A DNA stretch of 64,000 nucleotides from Saxidomus purpurata. Taxonomy: Eukaryota; Mollusca; Bivalvia; Venerida; Veneridae. The translations under genes and the position numbers were made by a program. The stretch covers positions 35,789,982 through 35,853,981 of the forward strand of contig JAFMSR010000010.1 in assembly GCA_022818135.1 (NCBI GenBank), given 5' to 3'. The notes under the pieces were generated by a model that worked only from the letters and a program-made list of their open reading frames with translations, did not search any database and was not told the DNA's origin. Shown here one piece after another: positions 46,963-58,392 of the stretch (position 1 is the stretch's first letter; each line of letters opens with the position of its first letter).

Positions 46963-48655
46963 AAATTAAAAGTTTGACAGTAACACTTATAATATTAGAA
47001 AATAAAATATATGGAACAACTTTCATTCAAATACGATCATAGTAACACTGGGTCATACATATTTGGTTTCATACACTTTCGTAAAAGCTACGGTAACATT
47101 AATTGGTATACATGTATTTTAGTTTGAACTTTCAAACAAGTATGATGGTAACATTAAAGAGTAACTTTCATGAGAGTATCATGATCACATTGTTTGATTT
47201 ATTTCACATACTGTCATAAAAGTATGATAATCAAGTAACAATGATTCCTATATTTTAAGAATAACTTGTATTATTACTCAGTCTAATGGAAATATGAAAG
47301 TGTGTGTTACACGAGTAGGCAACTATATTAATTGCTGTATTTATCAAACAGTATGCCAGATCTCATGTAAATATATTATTTAAAATGATAATGTGAAACT
47401 GAGTATTTTACAAGATGTATTTTTTATACACGGTCGGTATTTTATGATTACAGTTTTTATATCATGAAAGAAATACTGTGGTTATGGACTAGTGAATATT
47501 ATCGAACAGTATCCATAATCTTTTTATCAAAGTCACTTGCCGGTTCACAAAATGTTCCCTAATTTATTATCACCCTTCTTTTAAATATATTCCAATCAAG
47601 GATGCTCGGTGTATCTTACAACACTTAATTAACAATATTTTTACAAGTACTGGATCATCACGAGTTGGTTGCAAATAATCACGACTTACCTAACACACTA
47701 CTCAGTTTTTATAAAAAAACAAGAGTCACTTACTGGTCAAGTAGTCGACGTCCGGTAAAGACCTCGTATTCGCAAGTGGCCCTTCTGGTTCCATTACGAA
47801 CACATTGTTCTTAAGTTTCCCAGATGGTTTGCTGTCATTAATTACATGTTAAGTAAATAGATAAATAAATGAATAAATAACTTACGACAGGGCGTGTCCA
47901 GATTTTCCCCCAAAGTATATGAAAAAAGCATGTACACGTTCAAATGGGCGAGATTATCGTGAAAAGTGTCCCTAGCGTTTCGCTTCAATCAATGCATTGT
48001 AATATTTACTCAATAACGGTTCTTACTGTCTACAGTGTATGGGGCACCAATAGGCTTACACATTTAAAAAATCGAGGCAAAGTCATCAGAGTCGAATACA
48101 TTATATCTTTTATTCATTGATGTCATTTTATTGCAACTCTATCGCATCACATTGGAAAAAAATAATGAACTAAAACTTCTTTCAATACCGATATATACAT
48201 ACATTATATACCTTCCCCACCCGACGCCCCAAATATCAATAAATGTACGGAACCTCTACGGAAAAGGCCGAATGGTGTTCCAATACCACCTAACACACAA
48301 TCAAAGCTCTGAAAGTGCAACAGTATGAATGCTGAGCAAACATATGCACTCAAATGTTATGGCAATGTTAAACTGAAGAAATTCAAGAAAGACCGAGCCT
48401 CGGTTCAAATATACATGCACTTAACATACAACTTTCAGGTCTGAGTGTACTATACAGTGTGTGAATAAAACCCATCAGATTTCCTATCAAACTACGACAA
48501 CGGGCATGGGTATAGGTTTTTACTGGCTGCCGCCAAATGATTTCGTTGAATATAAGCGCATACAAGGACTGAGCAAGACGTTCGTGGAGTTTTCTTATAT
48601 TAACTTTTTTATTTGACGCTCTATAACATAGAGGATAATTGTTGGTTTCGGTGTA
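46963..48655. other. Unassigned AT-rich sequence
   Basis: No gene. 47,712-47,790 begins AAAAAACAAGAGTCACTTAC and could be another CAAGAG-type start, but no end is found. A short TAAATA(G/A) tract is at 47,855-47,880. Confidence 0.45.
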
Positions 48656-48699
48656 AGATCACGTTATAATTTCACCGAGTGGGCACCAAAAGTGATATT

Positions 48700-49492
48700 C
48701 CATATCTCCCCGGAGAGCTGTATTCGGCGTGCATTAACGAATACAGCTCCCCTAATCAAATGGGAGCTGTATTCGGGGTTCTTGTGCCTTTTTTTCGAAT
48801 AGAGCTCCCCAGTGACCCGATGCAGCATAGACGTATATGTAAGGCGTATCATTGCGACCATAATTTATTATAGAATAATAAGGATCGATCCCGCTATTTA
48901 GGATGCAGTACTTAGGATGTTTGTCTTTTTGTCCGTCCGTGTTGGACAGAACTTAGGTGTTTAATGACTTTTTTGTTGGTATTGAAGAATTAATTTCTTT
49001 CAATAAACCTACATTTTTTCATACATGACTGTTGCATATAAGGCGGCAGTTTTAGTGGTTTTGTACTTCATTTCCTAGATAAATTGTTGACAGAATGAAG
49101 CACATTCATACCAGGGCGTAAGGACCGACAGACGGACTGATAAGACAACATACAATATAGGACAACAGACAAGTGTTCGAACAGATGGACCCAAGCTTTC
49201 GAACTACATTTTGGACATTGACTTAAAAAAAATTTCGGAACGGCCAAGCTTCTTCCTAAAGTGGAGTCATAAATTCATTTGGCCAAAAGACACATCACCA
49301 TGTGCTCAGACTTAGACTGTTATTTAACCCGTTTTATCATCCGTTTTATCAAACATAGGGAGCTTTATTCGATTATGCATGTGCTTTGGTTCGAATACAG
49401 CTCCGCTACACCAAGGGAGCTGTATTTGTTAATATGCACAGAATACAGCTCCCATGGGAGCTGTATTCGAAAGGAGCTGTATCCGGTGTTAC
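48700..49492. mobile_element. Second copy of the palindrome-rich transposon, left end lost
   Basis: The right end GGAGCTGTATCCGGTGTTAC (to 49,492) is intact. On the left the inverted GAATACAGCTCCCC motifs are present (48,716-48,805), but the outer GTAACACCGG end is missing and no target duplication can be found. The interior shares GGATGCAGTACTTAG and TTTCTTTCAATAAACCT with the 46,096 copy. Confidence 0.75.
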
Positions 49493-49543
49493 ATGGCATG
49501 TCTTCGTGCAAGAATGTTCTCCTTATTCCTTGGACCAGACTGA

Positions 49544-50351
49544 ACAACAGGTCGAGGGTTGTATATCGCTCACGTGGCAACCATTGGCTATAATACAAGG
49601 TCATCAATAGCAGAAAGGGTCAATTTCACATGGGGATTCCGATTTAACGATAATCTCCGTAGAGGTCCACTACATAATGTTATATTCAAAATATCTTAGC
49701 TATGGACCTTAGACAATACTTTTTAAAAGTTTTCTCTATATTAGCCTATGTTAAATAAAGTAACGCCTCGGGTCAGTTTTTATCTACGGTCATAATTTGA
49801 ACATACTTGGTAGAGGTCAACATGCTAAATATCCAAGCTCTAGGATTTGTGGTATGAGAAATGAAAATTTTAAAAGCTTTTCCTATATATGCCTGTTTAA
49901 AAGAAAGTAACACCAAGGGCATGGTCAATTTCGACCCTGGGGTCATAATTTGAACAATCTTAGTAAAGGTGTACTATGCTATGCTACTTGCAAAATATCT
50001 AAGCTATAGGTATTGTTATTTCAGAGAAGATTTTTGAAATTTTTCTCCAAAAACCTATGTAAAATCGGGACAACTTTGACCAAGGAGTCATGATTTGAAA
50101 AATCTTAGTCGAAGTTCAGTAGGCAATGACATAAGCAAAATATCCAATTATAGGCCTTGTGATTTCAGGATATGAGATTTTAAAAGGTTTTCCTATATTC
50201 CCTGGCAACCAGAGTTCTGCATGGAATGGAATTATTTCAACAACTATGATAGGGCTTCATGCAAGGAAAATCCCTGCCAAGTTTCATCTACATTGGCCCT
50301 GTGGTTTCAGAGGAGATGTCATTTGAAGTAAAATGTTAACGGACGACATAC
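49544..50351 (+). repeat. Family 2b element, diverged
   Basis: Decayed start AACAACAGGTCGAGGGTTGT, then ATATCGCTCACGTGG. Four to five core units carry ATATCTAAGCTATAGG-like text. The end GTTCTGCATGGAATGGAATT and GTTAACGGACGACA matches family 2. The terminal hairpin is missing. Confidence 0.7.
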
Positions 50352-50763
50352 ATGAGCTCCCATTAATATTATTTCTGGTAGCTTGAAAAGGTTTTTATAT
50401 AGGCCCGTCACCGGTTTCCTTAAAACAACATTATGTTTTCTTTATAGCGCATAAATATTAAATGCAATTTCTAAATTATATATTTTAAAGGCATTTTAAT
50501 CTATTTCAAATACTCTCTAAATTCTATTTCCGTGTTCAGTTGGATCGTGTCTAGATTAAATGCACACTTTATAACAAGTCATTTTAACTCATTAAAACTA
50601 TGATGCGGTATAGAGAAGTACTTGCGATGCTAAGAGGGAAGAAGAGCGAAAACTATATGAAACAACACCACATTGCTGACATCCAGCTTAATTATTTGAT
50701 CAAGTATTTCGTCTCATGAAAGACGCGATATGATATTATTTCCATATTTGATTAATATTTACA
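50352..50763. other. Upstream region of the receptor gene
   Basis: AT-rich and free of recognised repeats. No TATA box or initiator can be assigned with confidence. The 5' untranslated region or an upstream exon, if any, must lie here. Confidence 0.4.
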
Positions 50764-51729
50764 ATGCGGGGACTTCAGACAATTGTTATAAGCGTTCAGA
50801 TTCTTTTCATATGCATTGCATGCGGATCTGAATTATCTAATCATGCCAATGCAAAATTAAAGTGTGCAGATCAAAGCGGTTTACAATCTTACGAGAATTT
50901 CACAAATGGCAAAGGATATATTACACTTGATGATGAACAAAGCCGTGTGTTGAATCTGCGAGATGGTGAAACAGCGTGGATTTCAGGTTATGTTGAATAC
51001 TCGAAATATTTGAGCTGGCAGGGCTGCTACAAAGATGCCAATCTGAAGCGTGTGATAAAACGTAAACATCGATACCAGGTCCAACATTATGAAAATTTTA
51101 ATAGGTGCCTAGATGAATGCGATCAATATAGTACAATTTTAAAGAACATATCTTACGTCGGGCTTCGATACAATTATTGCTATTGCTTTACGAACGCGAA
51201 CATACTTAATAAGGATATTCACATACTTAACAACAGGGATTGCAGTCAACTATATCCGTATAGCAATTATTATCATGGACAAGAGTCTAAGGCAATTAAT
51301 GTGTATCAAATACATAACACATTTAAAAGGAATCCACCGGTACCTGACCATAAACAATGTGTATATGCCAAAATTGATCATTCGGCATTAGTTTATGGGA
51401 CTGCATCTTGCATCTCGGGCGATGATACTGGCGGATTTATTTGTACAAACGGCGCAATTAACAAACTAAACGACTCATGTGAGGAATTCTTTCAGGCTTG
51501 CGAAAACTCGCAAGCATTTTGTATTCAACAACAAATAACTGATTGGACACACGCTAATGAAGTCTGCAAAACGTATTCCGGAAAGTTAGTATCTGAAGTT
51601 CTGCAACCGATGCAAGACAAAATGTTAGAACAGAAGAAATATTTGACCAGAATTTTCCGGGGTTTCCAAATTTCGGGTCACGTCTCTAGTGCAAAGAAAG
51701 GTCAAACAGCGTGCCTAGCAGCTAGCTAA
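50764..51729 (+). CDS. WSC-domain receptor, ectodomain part (frame broken at its 3' end)
   Basis: A 321-codon frame whose first ATG precedes a signal peptide (hydrophobic residues about 7-20). Residues 33-88 form a Cys-flanked region ending YLSWQGC. Residues 84-183 look like a WSC domain: WQGCYKD, Cys 88, 115, 119, 139, 141 and 160, and YVGLRYNYCYCF. Residues 199-321 are Cys-rich (199, 206-region 216, 227, 239, 246, 253, 268), and ITDWTHANEVCKTYSGKL resembles the start of a C-type lectin fold, without the usual WIG/WND. NXS/T sites are at N45, N128 and N236. WSC domains are carbohydrate-binding extracellular modules. The frame ends at TAA 51,727 because AGCT is doubled at 51,720-51,727; removing one copy continues into the next frame. 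No intron is apparent. Function, ligand and paralogue are unknown. Confidence 0.75.
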   Translation: MRGLQTIVISVQILFICIACGSELSNHANAKLKCADQSGLQSYENFTNGKGYITLDDEQSRVLNLRDGETAWISGYVEYSKYLSWQGCYKDANLKRVIKRKHRYQVQHYENFNRCLDECDQYSTILKNISYVGLRYNYCYCFTNANILNKDIHILNNRDCSQLYPYSNYYHGQESKAINVYQIHNTFKRNPPVPDHKQCVYAKIDHSALVYGTASCISGDDTGGFICTNGAINKLNDSCEEFFQACENSQAFCIQQQITDWTHANEVCKTYSGKLVSEVLQPMQDKMLEQKKYLTRIFRGFQISGHVSSAKKGQTACLAAS

Positions 51730-52303
51730 AAGGAAGAACGACAAACTGGTTTTGGATCCGGATGATTGTACATCCCTCAAGAAGAATCTATGTTCAGATT
51801 GGACAAATAACAAAATTTCTTCAGTCTCCAATAAGCCAAACCTGAACACGGCAACAACAAGAACAAAGGAAGTTGGATGTATCAAATATGACGTAATATA
51901 CATTATCGTTCCACTGGCATTTGTTGTAGGTGTAGTTGTAGCAACGATTACATGCATTGTGGCCAGACGCTTAAATAAAAAGAAGCAGACTAAAAGATTT
52001 GACGAGAAATTTTCGAATTATCTTGGTAACCATGGAAATACCGAGAACAATGAAGACAACAATTTCGGAAGAGACGAGTATGCAGAAACATCATTTGGCA
52101 ACAGTTCTACAAATGTAAAACCAAAGAAACCAATGTTGAAAGGACAAAATTTAAATACATCTTATGAAAATGCCAAGCTAAAGTCTGGTGTAGCAGAAGG
52201 TTCAGACAATACCGTAAGTGTAAGATTAGACAAACTGGATCTTAATTCTGCAACCACCCATATATATGATCAAATGGTGGCCGAGAATGAACGCAAAAAC
52301 TAA
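51719..52303 (+). CDS. WSC-domain receptor, membrane and cytoplasmic part
   Basis: This frame has no ATG of its own at the front (the apparent first Met at 51,752 is a TTG) and is open back to 51,719, exactly where the upstream frame breaks, so it is the second half of the same gene. It encodes the last Cys-containing ectodomain residues (DPDDC, NLCSDW), a Thr/Asn-rich stalk, a transmembrane helix (about 51,890-51,961, IYIIVPLAFVVGVVVATI), a basic stop-transfer RRLNKKK and a roughly 110-residue tail. The tail contains SYENAKL (pYxN, Grb2-type) and IYDQMV (pYxxM, PI3-kinase-type), read as possible SH2 docking sites. With one AGCT removed the whole gene is 1,536 bp, 511 residues. The break could be a sequencing error, a null allele or a pseudogene. 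Confidence 0.75.
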   Translation, partial: QLAKRKNDKLVLDPDDCTSLKKNLCSDWTNNKISSVSNKPNLNTATTRTKEVGCIKYDVIYIIVPLAFVVGVVVATITCIVARRLNKKKQTKRFDEKFSNYLGNHGNTENNEDNNFGRDEYAETSFGNSSTNVKPKKPMLKGQNLNTSYENAKLKSGVAEGSDNTVSVRLDKLDLNSATTHIYDQMVAENERKN

Positions 52304-52635
52304 GAAGCGATGAGTTCTTTGAAACTGACCCAACAATTTAACTCCAGAAAAAATGTGATATAAAACAAACAACGAAAAAATTTAAAAAATGAACTAAAGA
52401 AAGCGGATGAACCATCGAAAGATATAGAGGACGTGTATGATGCAATAGACGAAAGAGACGAAAAGGATAATCAAGTCAAAATACAAAAAGCGAATGTACG
52501 CTGAAAGATAACGAAAATCTGTATAGTACAATGTGTCAACAGGTAGCACAAGATAATGTCGCGATTCTCACTAAGGCTGAAGTTTTCCACTTGTTTCTGC
52601 TATTTAAAATCAAAGATGCCATTACAGTTTCATAG
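52304..52635 (+). pseudogene. Decayed extension of the receptor's cytoplasmic tail
   Basis: Past the TAA at 52,301, the same frame continues with tail-like codons, a second TAA at 52,361, then about 45 codons including IEDVYDAIDE up to TGA 52,502. After a one-base shift, the neighbouring frame gives NENLYSTMCQQ and runs to TAG 52,633. The Tyr motifs YDAI and YSTM match the style of the upstream tail. This suggests the ancestral tail was longer and carried at least four Tyr motifs. Confidence 0.55.
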
Positions 52636-55347
52636 ACGATCTTTCTTGAAAATTAAAGTTTCACAAATCAGAAAAACTGAATTTCAGGATATTCGCCCCA
52701 AGGACTTTATGCTCATTTAAATTTAAACATTTTGTTGTTGTTTAGACTGTTATATAGTCTCGTCCGACCGTGGAAATTCTCCACTGTTGAACTTGCCAAG
52801 ACCCGGGACATTTTGTTTTAATCTTATTTGAAATTGCTTTCCGCCCTTAAAGTCCCTTTACCAGTTTTTTACGGATAAAATAATGACAGAACATCTATCT
52901 ATTTATCCTAAAACAATGTTGACGTACATGTTTATCTTTTTTTCATATTAATGTTGCTACTTTACAAAAACTGTCGTTAGAAAGCGAATATTTATTTTTT
53001 GCAATAGCTATATTAACAGCATGTACTCCCGGTTTACAAGGCACCGTTGCGTACAAATGACATAAAATTTCGTCATCAAGAAATCTTTATAGTCTCGGCT
53101 TTACAATATACAAAAATAATGTCATATAAGTGAAACCAGTAAATTAGCTTCCAAAGTGATAATGGGCCTTTAAACATACAATGTTTTCGCAAGTTTTTCA
53201 TTCTGTTTAAATAGTCTAGCTGTAGAGCGTCTGCTTTTTGTGTGAGAGTAGAGCCTTATTCAATCGACGTAAAATGTATGATATCTCCCTTGCTTTGTTG
53301 CTCTACATTAAAAGGGCATAGTCAAAAACATAATGGGGCAATTTCTGCATTTTAAAAAAAATAGACATAGTTCTGGTTAAAGAGCTTTGTAGTTGATATT
53401 ATATGTTAAATATTTGCTACGTTTATTTTATTTTTTATTACGCAATACAGGCTGACTGAAGGTTTTTTGGATCATGTAACCAGGAGCAATGCTCTGTTAT
53501 CACTGCTTAAAATATAATCTGAATTATTAAAATGTTACTGTTAAAACAGAAAAGATGCGGACATTGTCCTTTTCACTGTAATTGAAAATAAAAAAACTCC
53601 TTTCATCATTCAGTCACAGAAGATTAGGTTTTCCCTTTATAATATTTGGACGCTCTCCCAACATTTGCAAACTATAATGATCTAATCAAAATTCACCACA
53701 GAACTATCTATCTTACTTAATACAAAAGTGCTTAATCTACTTACTCAACGGAAAACTGTTTAATTTTTCTTCGTTATGTCGTGTGCATGATGTGTTGAGT
53801 TGTGCGTAAATTCAAGTAATCTGTTCTTTTATTATTATATACTCAGTTGACCTTGAACACTGAACAAATGAGTAAGAAATGACTAAGTAACTGTTTTGCA
53901 CTAAATATCATATTATTGCTATTTACGCAAATGTATATATACTTGCATAATGTACAGTGGTGGCCTATGTAAATTACGTATCTTTACGATAGATACTCTA
54001 TCATGTTAGTTACATGTATATATTCATTTTGGTTTTACTGTATTCATTTGTGAGCTTAAAATCTTGTCTAATTGGAAAACAAGTTTTTACAATACAATAT
54101 TTGCAGGAAGCTCGGTAATTTTTAATCAATTCTTAATTTAAGAAGTTTGTTTAATTACGGTGGTTCACGAAGCATATGCTTTGTAAGTCGTAAGTCATCG
54201 TGAGCGTCAAAATCGTTTCGAATAAAATATGCTTGATGTACTATTTACTTGAATGTCCTTGAATTAGAAAGTCATTATAATTTGGGTAATATTCACAGTA
54301 ATTTAATTTTCTCTTAGGGTTAGGACAATATTTTAGCGAATTTACCACTTCACGAATTCAAGAAGTCCTATCAGTTTAATTCATTTATACCTAGATTGTT
54401 ACGACGGGATCTTTTGAATTCCAATCTTAGCAATAACGGGTGTCCGGCAGAAGTATGAACCCAAAAGGAAAGCAGCTTAAATCCTGATCAGACGATATGT
54501 CTAAAAAGACCAAAAAATATGAGACTACATTCTTTACAGAGACACTAGTAGATCCTAAAATTGATAATATGATTACTTACATATTCTGCTTGCTTGTACA
54601 CCTGCTTTATATAGATGCAGTTATCAATAACACTTCAAGACTTCGTCAGTTCGGAACAAATCCATATTTGTATTTATATGATAACTAAGAAGGCAATTAC
54701 AAAGACGTTCTACCAACGCCAGTGTAAGTGTCTTTAGGCAAGAACCATGTATACCACTAGCCACTTTTAAAATCAAAATGAAAAATTAAACAATTTTATT
54801 AGCTGAAATAAAAGTTGTGCTCTTGCATCAAGTACATTTCTGATTTTTATCATGGTTGCAGTTAAATATTTGTTTTCCAGCGTAATTTAGTATTAGAATT
54901 GTTAATTGTTTAAATGCATATTTTACGTAGACGGATTAGAGGCAATAGCATCCACAGGGGCCATCTATGATAAGAGTAATGACTGCCTTTTAGACGTAAA
55001 AGCAGGTTATATGTATATCCGCTTTTAAACGACAAATGTATAAGTTTAATATAGGCAAAGAAGAAAGGCTTTCATCGGGTATAATTATTTATAAATTTGT
55101 ATAATCCGTCATTACAATATTAGATGTACACAAAAGGAATACCCGTGTACGTTCTTCTAAACATCCAGACTGAGTCTCCTCAGAAATTGCATGAACTGTA
55201 GTTGATAGGCCGATAATAGTCTAAGAGTCTGAAAACATACCTGCTTCTCCGAAATATCCCTAAATATTGACCTAAAATCGGTGGTAGACAAATAGTTTCC
55301 TAACTTATACATGCAGTCACTCAGTTCGATAAGTGCTTGTGAGATTC
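52636..55347. other. Unassigned AT-rich sequence
   Basis: No exon, RNA or clear repeat. The 63-codon frame at 54,497-54,688 has no support. A 3' untranslated region of the receptor gene would lie at the start of this stretch; AATAAA-like signals are too common here to choose one. Confidence 0.45.
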
Positions 55348-55847
55348 NNNNNNNNNNNNNNNNNNNNNNNNNNNNNNNNNNNNNNNNNNNNNNNNNNNNN
55401 NNNNNNNNNNNNNNNNNNNNNNNNNNNNNNNNNNNNNNNNNNNNNNNNNNNNNNNNNNNNNNNNNNNNNNNNNNNNNNNNNNNNNNNNNNNNNNNNNNNN
55501 NNNNNNNNNNNNNNNNNNNNNNNNNNNNNNNNNNNNNNNNNNNNNNNNNNNNNNNNNNNNNNNNNNNNNNNNNNNNNNNNNNNNNNNNNNNNNNNNNNNN
55601 NNNNNNNNNNNNNNNNNNNNNNNNNNNNNNNNNNNNNNNNNNNNNNNNNNNNNNNNNNNNNNNNNNNNNNNNNNNNNNNNNNNNNNNNNNNNNNNNNNNN
55701 NNNNNNNNNNNNNNNNNNNNNNNNNNNNNNNNNNNNNNNNNNNNNNNNNNNNNNNNNNNNNNNNNNNNNNNNNNNNNNNNNNNNNNNNNNNNNNNNNNNN
55801 NNNNNNNNNNNNNNNNNNNNNNNNNNNNNNNNNNNNNNNNNNNNNNN
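55348..55847. other. Assembly gap, 500 N
   Basis: Exactly 500 unknown bases, a conventional scaffold spacer. True gap size and content are unknown. Reading frames drawn across it are meaningless. Confidence 0.99.
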
Positions 55848-56680
55848 CAGAGTTATGAACTCTAGTCCATTGATGGTTAACAAGTATGGTAAGTTTCAGA
55901 GCAATACCTCTAATGGTTTTGAAATAAAGTGGATTGGTACGAAAATCCTAACCATGGTGTGACACCAACGCCGACGCCGAGGCGAGTAGGATAGCATTCC
56001 TTTTCTTGGAAAAGTCGAGTTAATAAAAGTGATCATTGGCCTTTAAGATCTGAAACATGATAATACACAATACGCATAAATCTAAATCTTGGCTCTAGAA
56101 CATGTTTTCTTTTAACATTTGAATGCAAATTGAAATATCTTAGTGAAGTGATAGTTCGATCCCCACTGCTGTTAACTGTGTTCTTTTGTGTTTCTTGAGA
56201 CTCTCAGTCAATGTCTGAGAATTTAGATGAACACCATCACTGTAAGTCTATAGTCTCTATTCTGACAGGCAGGAGTCCTGAAAAAAAGACGAATTGACTG
56301 ATTAAGGTATGAAAAATGAAAAATTCACATTCAAATGGCATTTAACAAGTTCAAATACATTGGAATTAATTTCTAGCATAAACGACCAAATAGTTCTGAT
56401 AACGTGGATGCTACACTTGTTGTAACTAACTCTTACACTTTTGGCGGCAAATAGTTCTGATCATAATCTGCACTGTTTGCTATTCAGTCGAAAATATTTT
56501 CAGTGAGTAACCACACAAACTATTAATGATACTAGATAATGATTATACAGAGCTGTCTGCTCCAGCTGATTAAGGCATTATATACCTTAGCCCTACCACT
56601 AACCTACCCTCTTCTCTCTGATATTAAGGAACAAGTTAGTGCCAAATTCACTATTTGGGCAAAACTAAGAAATAAAGAAG

Positions 56681-56908
56681 ACGAGCCGCAATGGCTCACT
56701 GGTAATGCGTTCACCTAAAGATCGGAGAGTCCCGGGTTCAATCCAGACGTGTGCCACGGTGGTTGTGTCCTTAGGCAAGACACATATATACTTCCACATT
56801 GGTTCTTTCTCTCTTCGAACTTAATTTCATCAGGAATGAGTCTTCAGAGCGGTTAGTCTAAGTTTTAAGAACTTGTTTCGTAATCGGTAATAAACATGCA
56901 AATTCGTA
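56681..56908 (+). repeat. tRNA-headed SINE, family S1 (duplicate of copy a)
   Basis: Same insertion as at 3,828, carried within the duplicated segment; one visible substitution (TTGGTTC for TTGCTTC). Confidence 0.8.
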
Positions 56909-57101
56909 AAATTAATATCCCCCACCAAATGAAACAACTGGAAAGTGTATAGGTCTGTTTAAAAAAAACATTTTTTAAAATATGGGGCCTCATCACTTAG
57001 GTGAATTTATTTACAGTCATAAAGAACTTAATCGTTGTAAGTTAAATCAAATCGGTACTACTAGTTTCAGACAACAAGAATTCTTTGGTTTCTATATAGA
57101 A

Positions 57102-58387
57102 CAAGAGGGCCAAGATGGCCCTATATCGCTCACCTTGGTACAAGTCTACTTGCCTGGTTGAAGATCACTAGATAATGTTATATACCAAATAGGTTTTCCT
57201 ATATACGCCTTTGTAAAACAAGTGACCCCCCCGGGCAAGGTCAATTTTGACCCCAGGGGCATAATTTGAACAAACTTTGAAGAGGTCTACTAGGCAATGC
57301 TACATGCCAAATATCTAAGCTCTAGGCCTTGTGGTTTCAGAGAAAAAGATTTTTAAAGTTTTTCCTATATAAGCCTATGTTAAACTAAGTGACCCCAGTG
57401 CGGGGTCAATTTTGACCCGGGGGTTATAATTTGAACAATCTTGGTAGAGGTCTACTAGCCAATGCTACATGCTAAATATCTAAGCTCTAGGCCTTGTGGT
57501 TTCAGAGAAGAAGATTTTAAAAGTTTTTCCTATATATGCCTATGCAAAACTAAGTGACCCCCCGTGCGTGGTCAATTTTGACCCCGGGGGTAATAATTTG
57601 AACAATCTTGGTAGAGGTCCACTAGCCAATGCTACATGCTAAATATCTAAGCTCTAGGCCTTGTGGTTTCAGAGAAGAAGACCTATATATGCCTATGCAA
57701 AACTAAGTGACCCCCGTGCGGGGTCAATTTTGATCCGGGGGTCATAATTTGAACAATCTTGGTAGAAGTACACTAGCCAATGTTACATGCTAAATATCTA
57801 AGCTCTAGGCCTTGTGGTTTCAGAGAAGAAGATTTTTAAAGTTTTTCCTATATAAGCCTATGCAAAACTAAGTGACCACCCCCGCGGGGTCAATTTTGAC
57901 CCGGGGGTCATAATTTGAACAATCTTGGTAGAGGTCCACTAGACAATGCTACATGCCAAATATCTTAGCTTTAGGCCTTGTGGTTTCAGAGAAGAAGATT
58001 TTAAAGTTTTTCCTATATATGCCTATGCAAAAACTAAGGGCCCACCCGCACGGGGTCAATTTTGACCCGGGGGTCATAATTTGAACAATCTTGGTAGAGG
58101 TCCACTAGACAATGCTACATGCCAAATATCTAAGCTCTAGGCCTTGTGGTTTCAGAGGAGAAGATTTTTAAAGTCTTTCCTATTTTTTGCCCTAGCAACA
58201 AGAGTTCTGCATGGAATGGAATTCTTTGAACAATTTTGGTAGAGCTTCATGCAAGGAACATTCCTGCATAGTTTTATCAACATTGGCCTAGAGGTTTCAG
58301 AGGAGATGTCATTTGAATCAAAATGTTGACGGACGACAGACGATCATCGATCAGAAAAGCTCACCCTGGCGAAGCCAGGTGAGCTAA
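57102..58387 (+). mobile_element. Family 2 element, duplicate with six units and intact end
   Basis: Same position as 4,250 in copy 1. AGGCCTTGTG appears six times instead of seven. The terminal hairpin AGCTCACCCTGGC-GAA-GCCAGGTGAGCT is complete, which confirms the subterminal inverted repeat inferred for the family. Confidence 0.85.
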
Positions 58388-58392
58388 TAATT

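Noticed and set aside
47712..47790. Further CAAGAG-type element start
   Set aside because: CAAGAG follows a run of As, but the hairpin is weak and no inverted motif or terminal hairpin is found downstream.
51752..52303. Independent gene starting at 51,752
   Set aside because: The start is a TTG, the frame is open upstream to 51,719, and the product begins in the middle of a Cys-rich ectodomain; it is the second half of the broken receptor gene.
55311..55962. Long open frames of 184-209 codons across the N gap
   Set aside because: They consist almost entirely of unknown bases and are artefacts.
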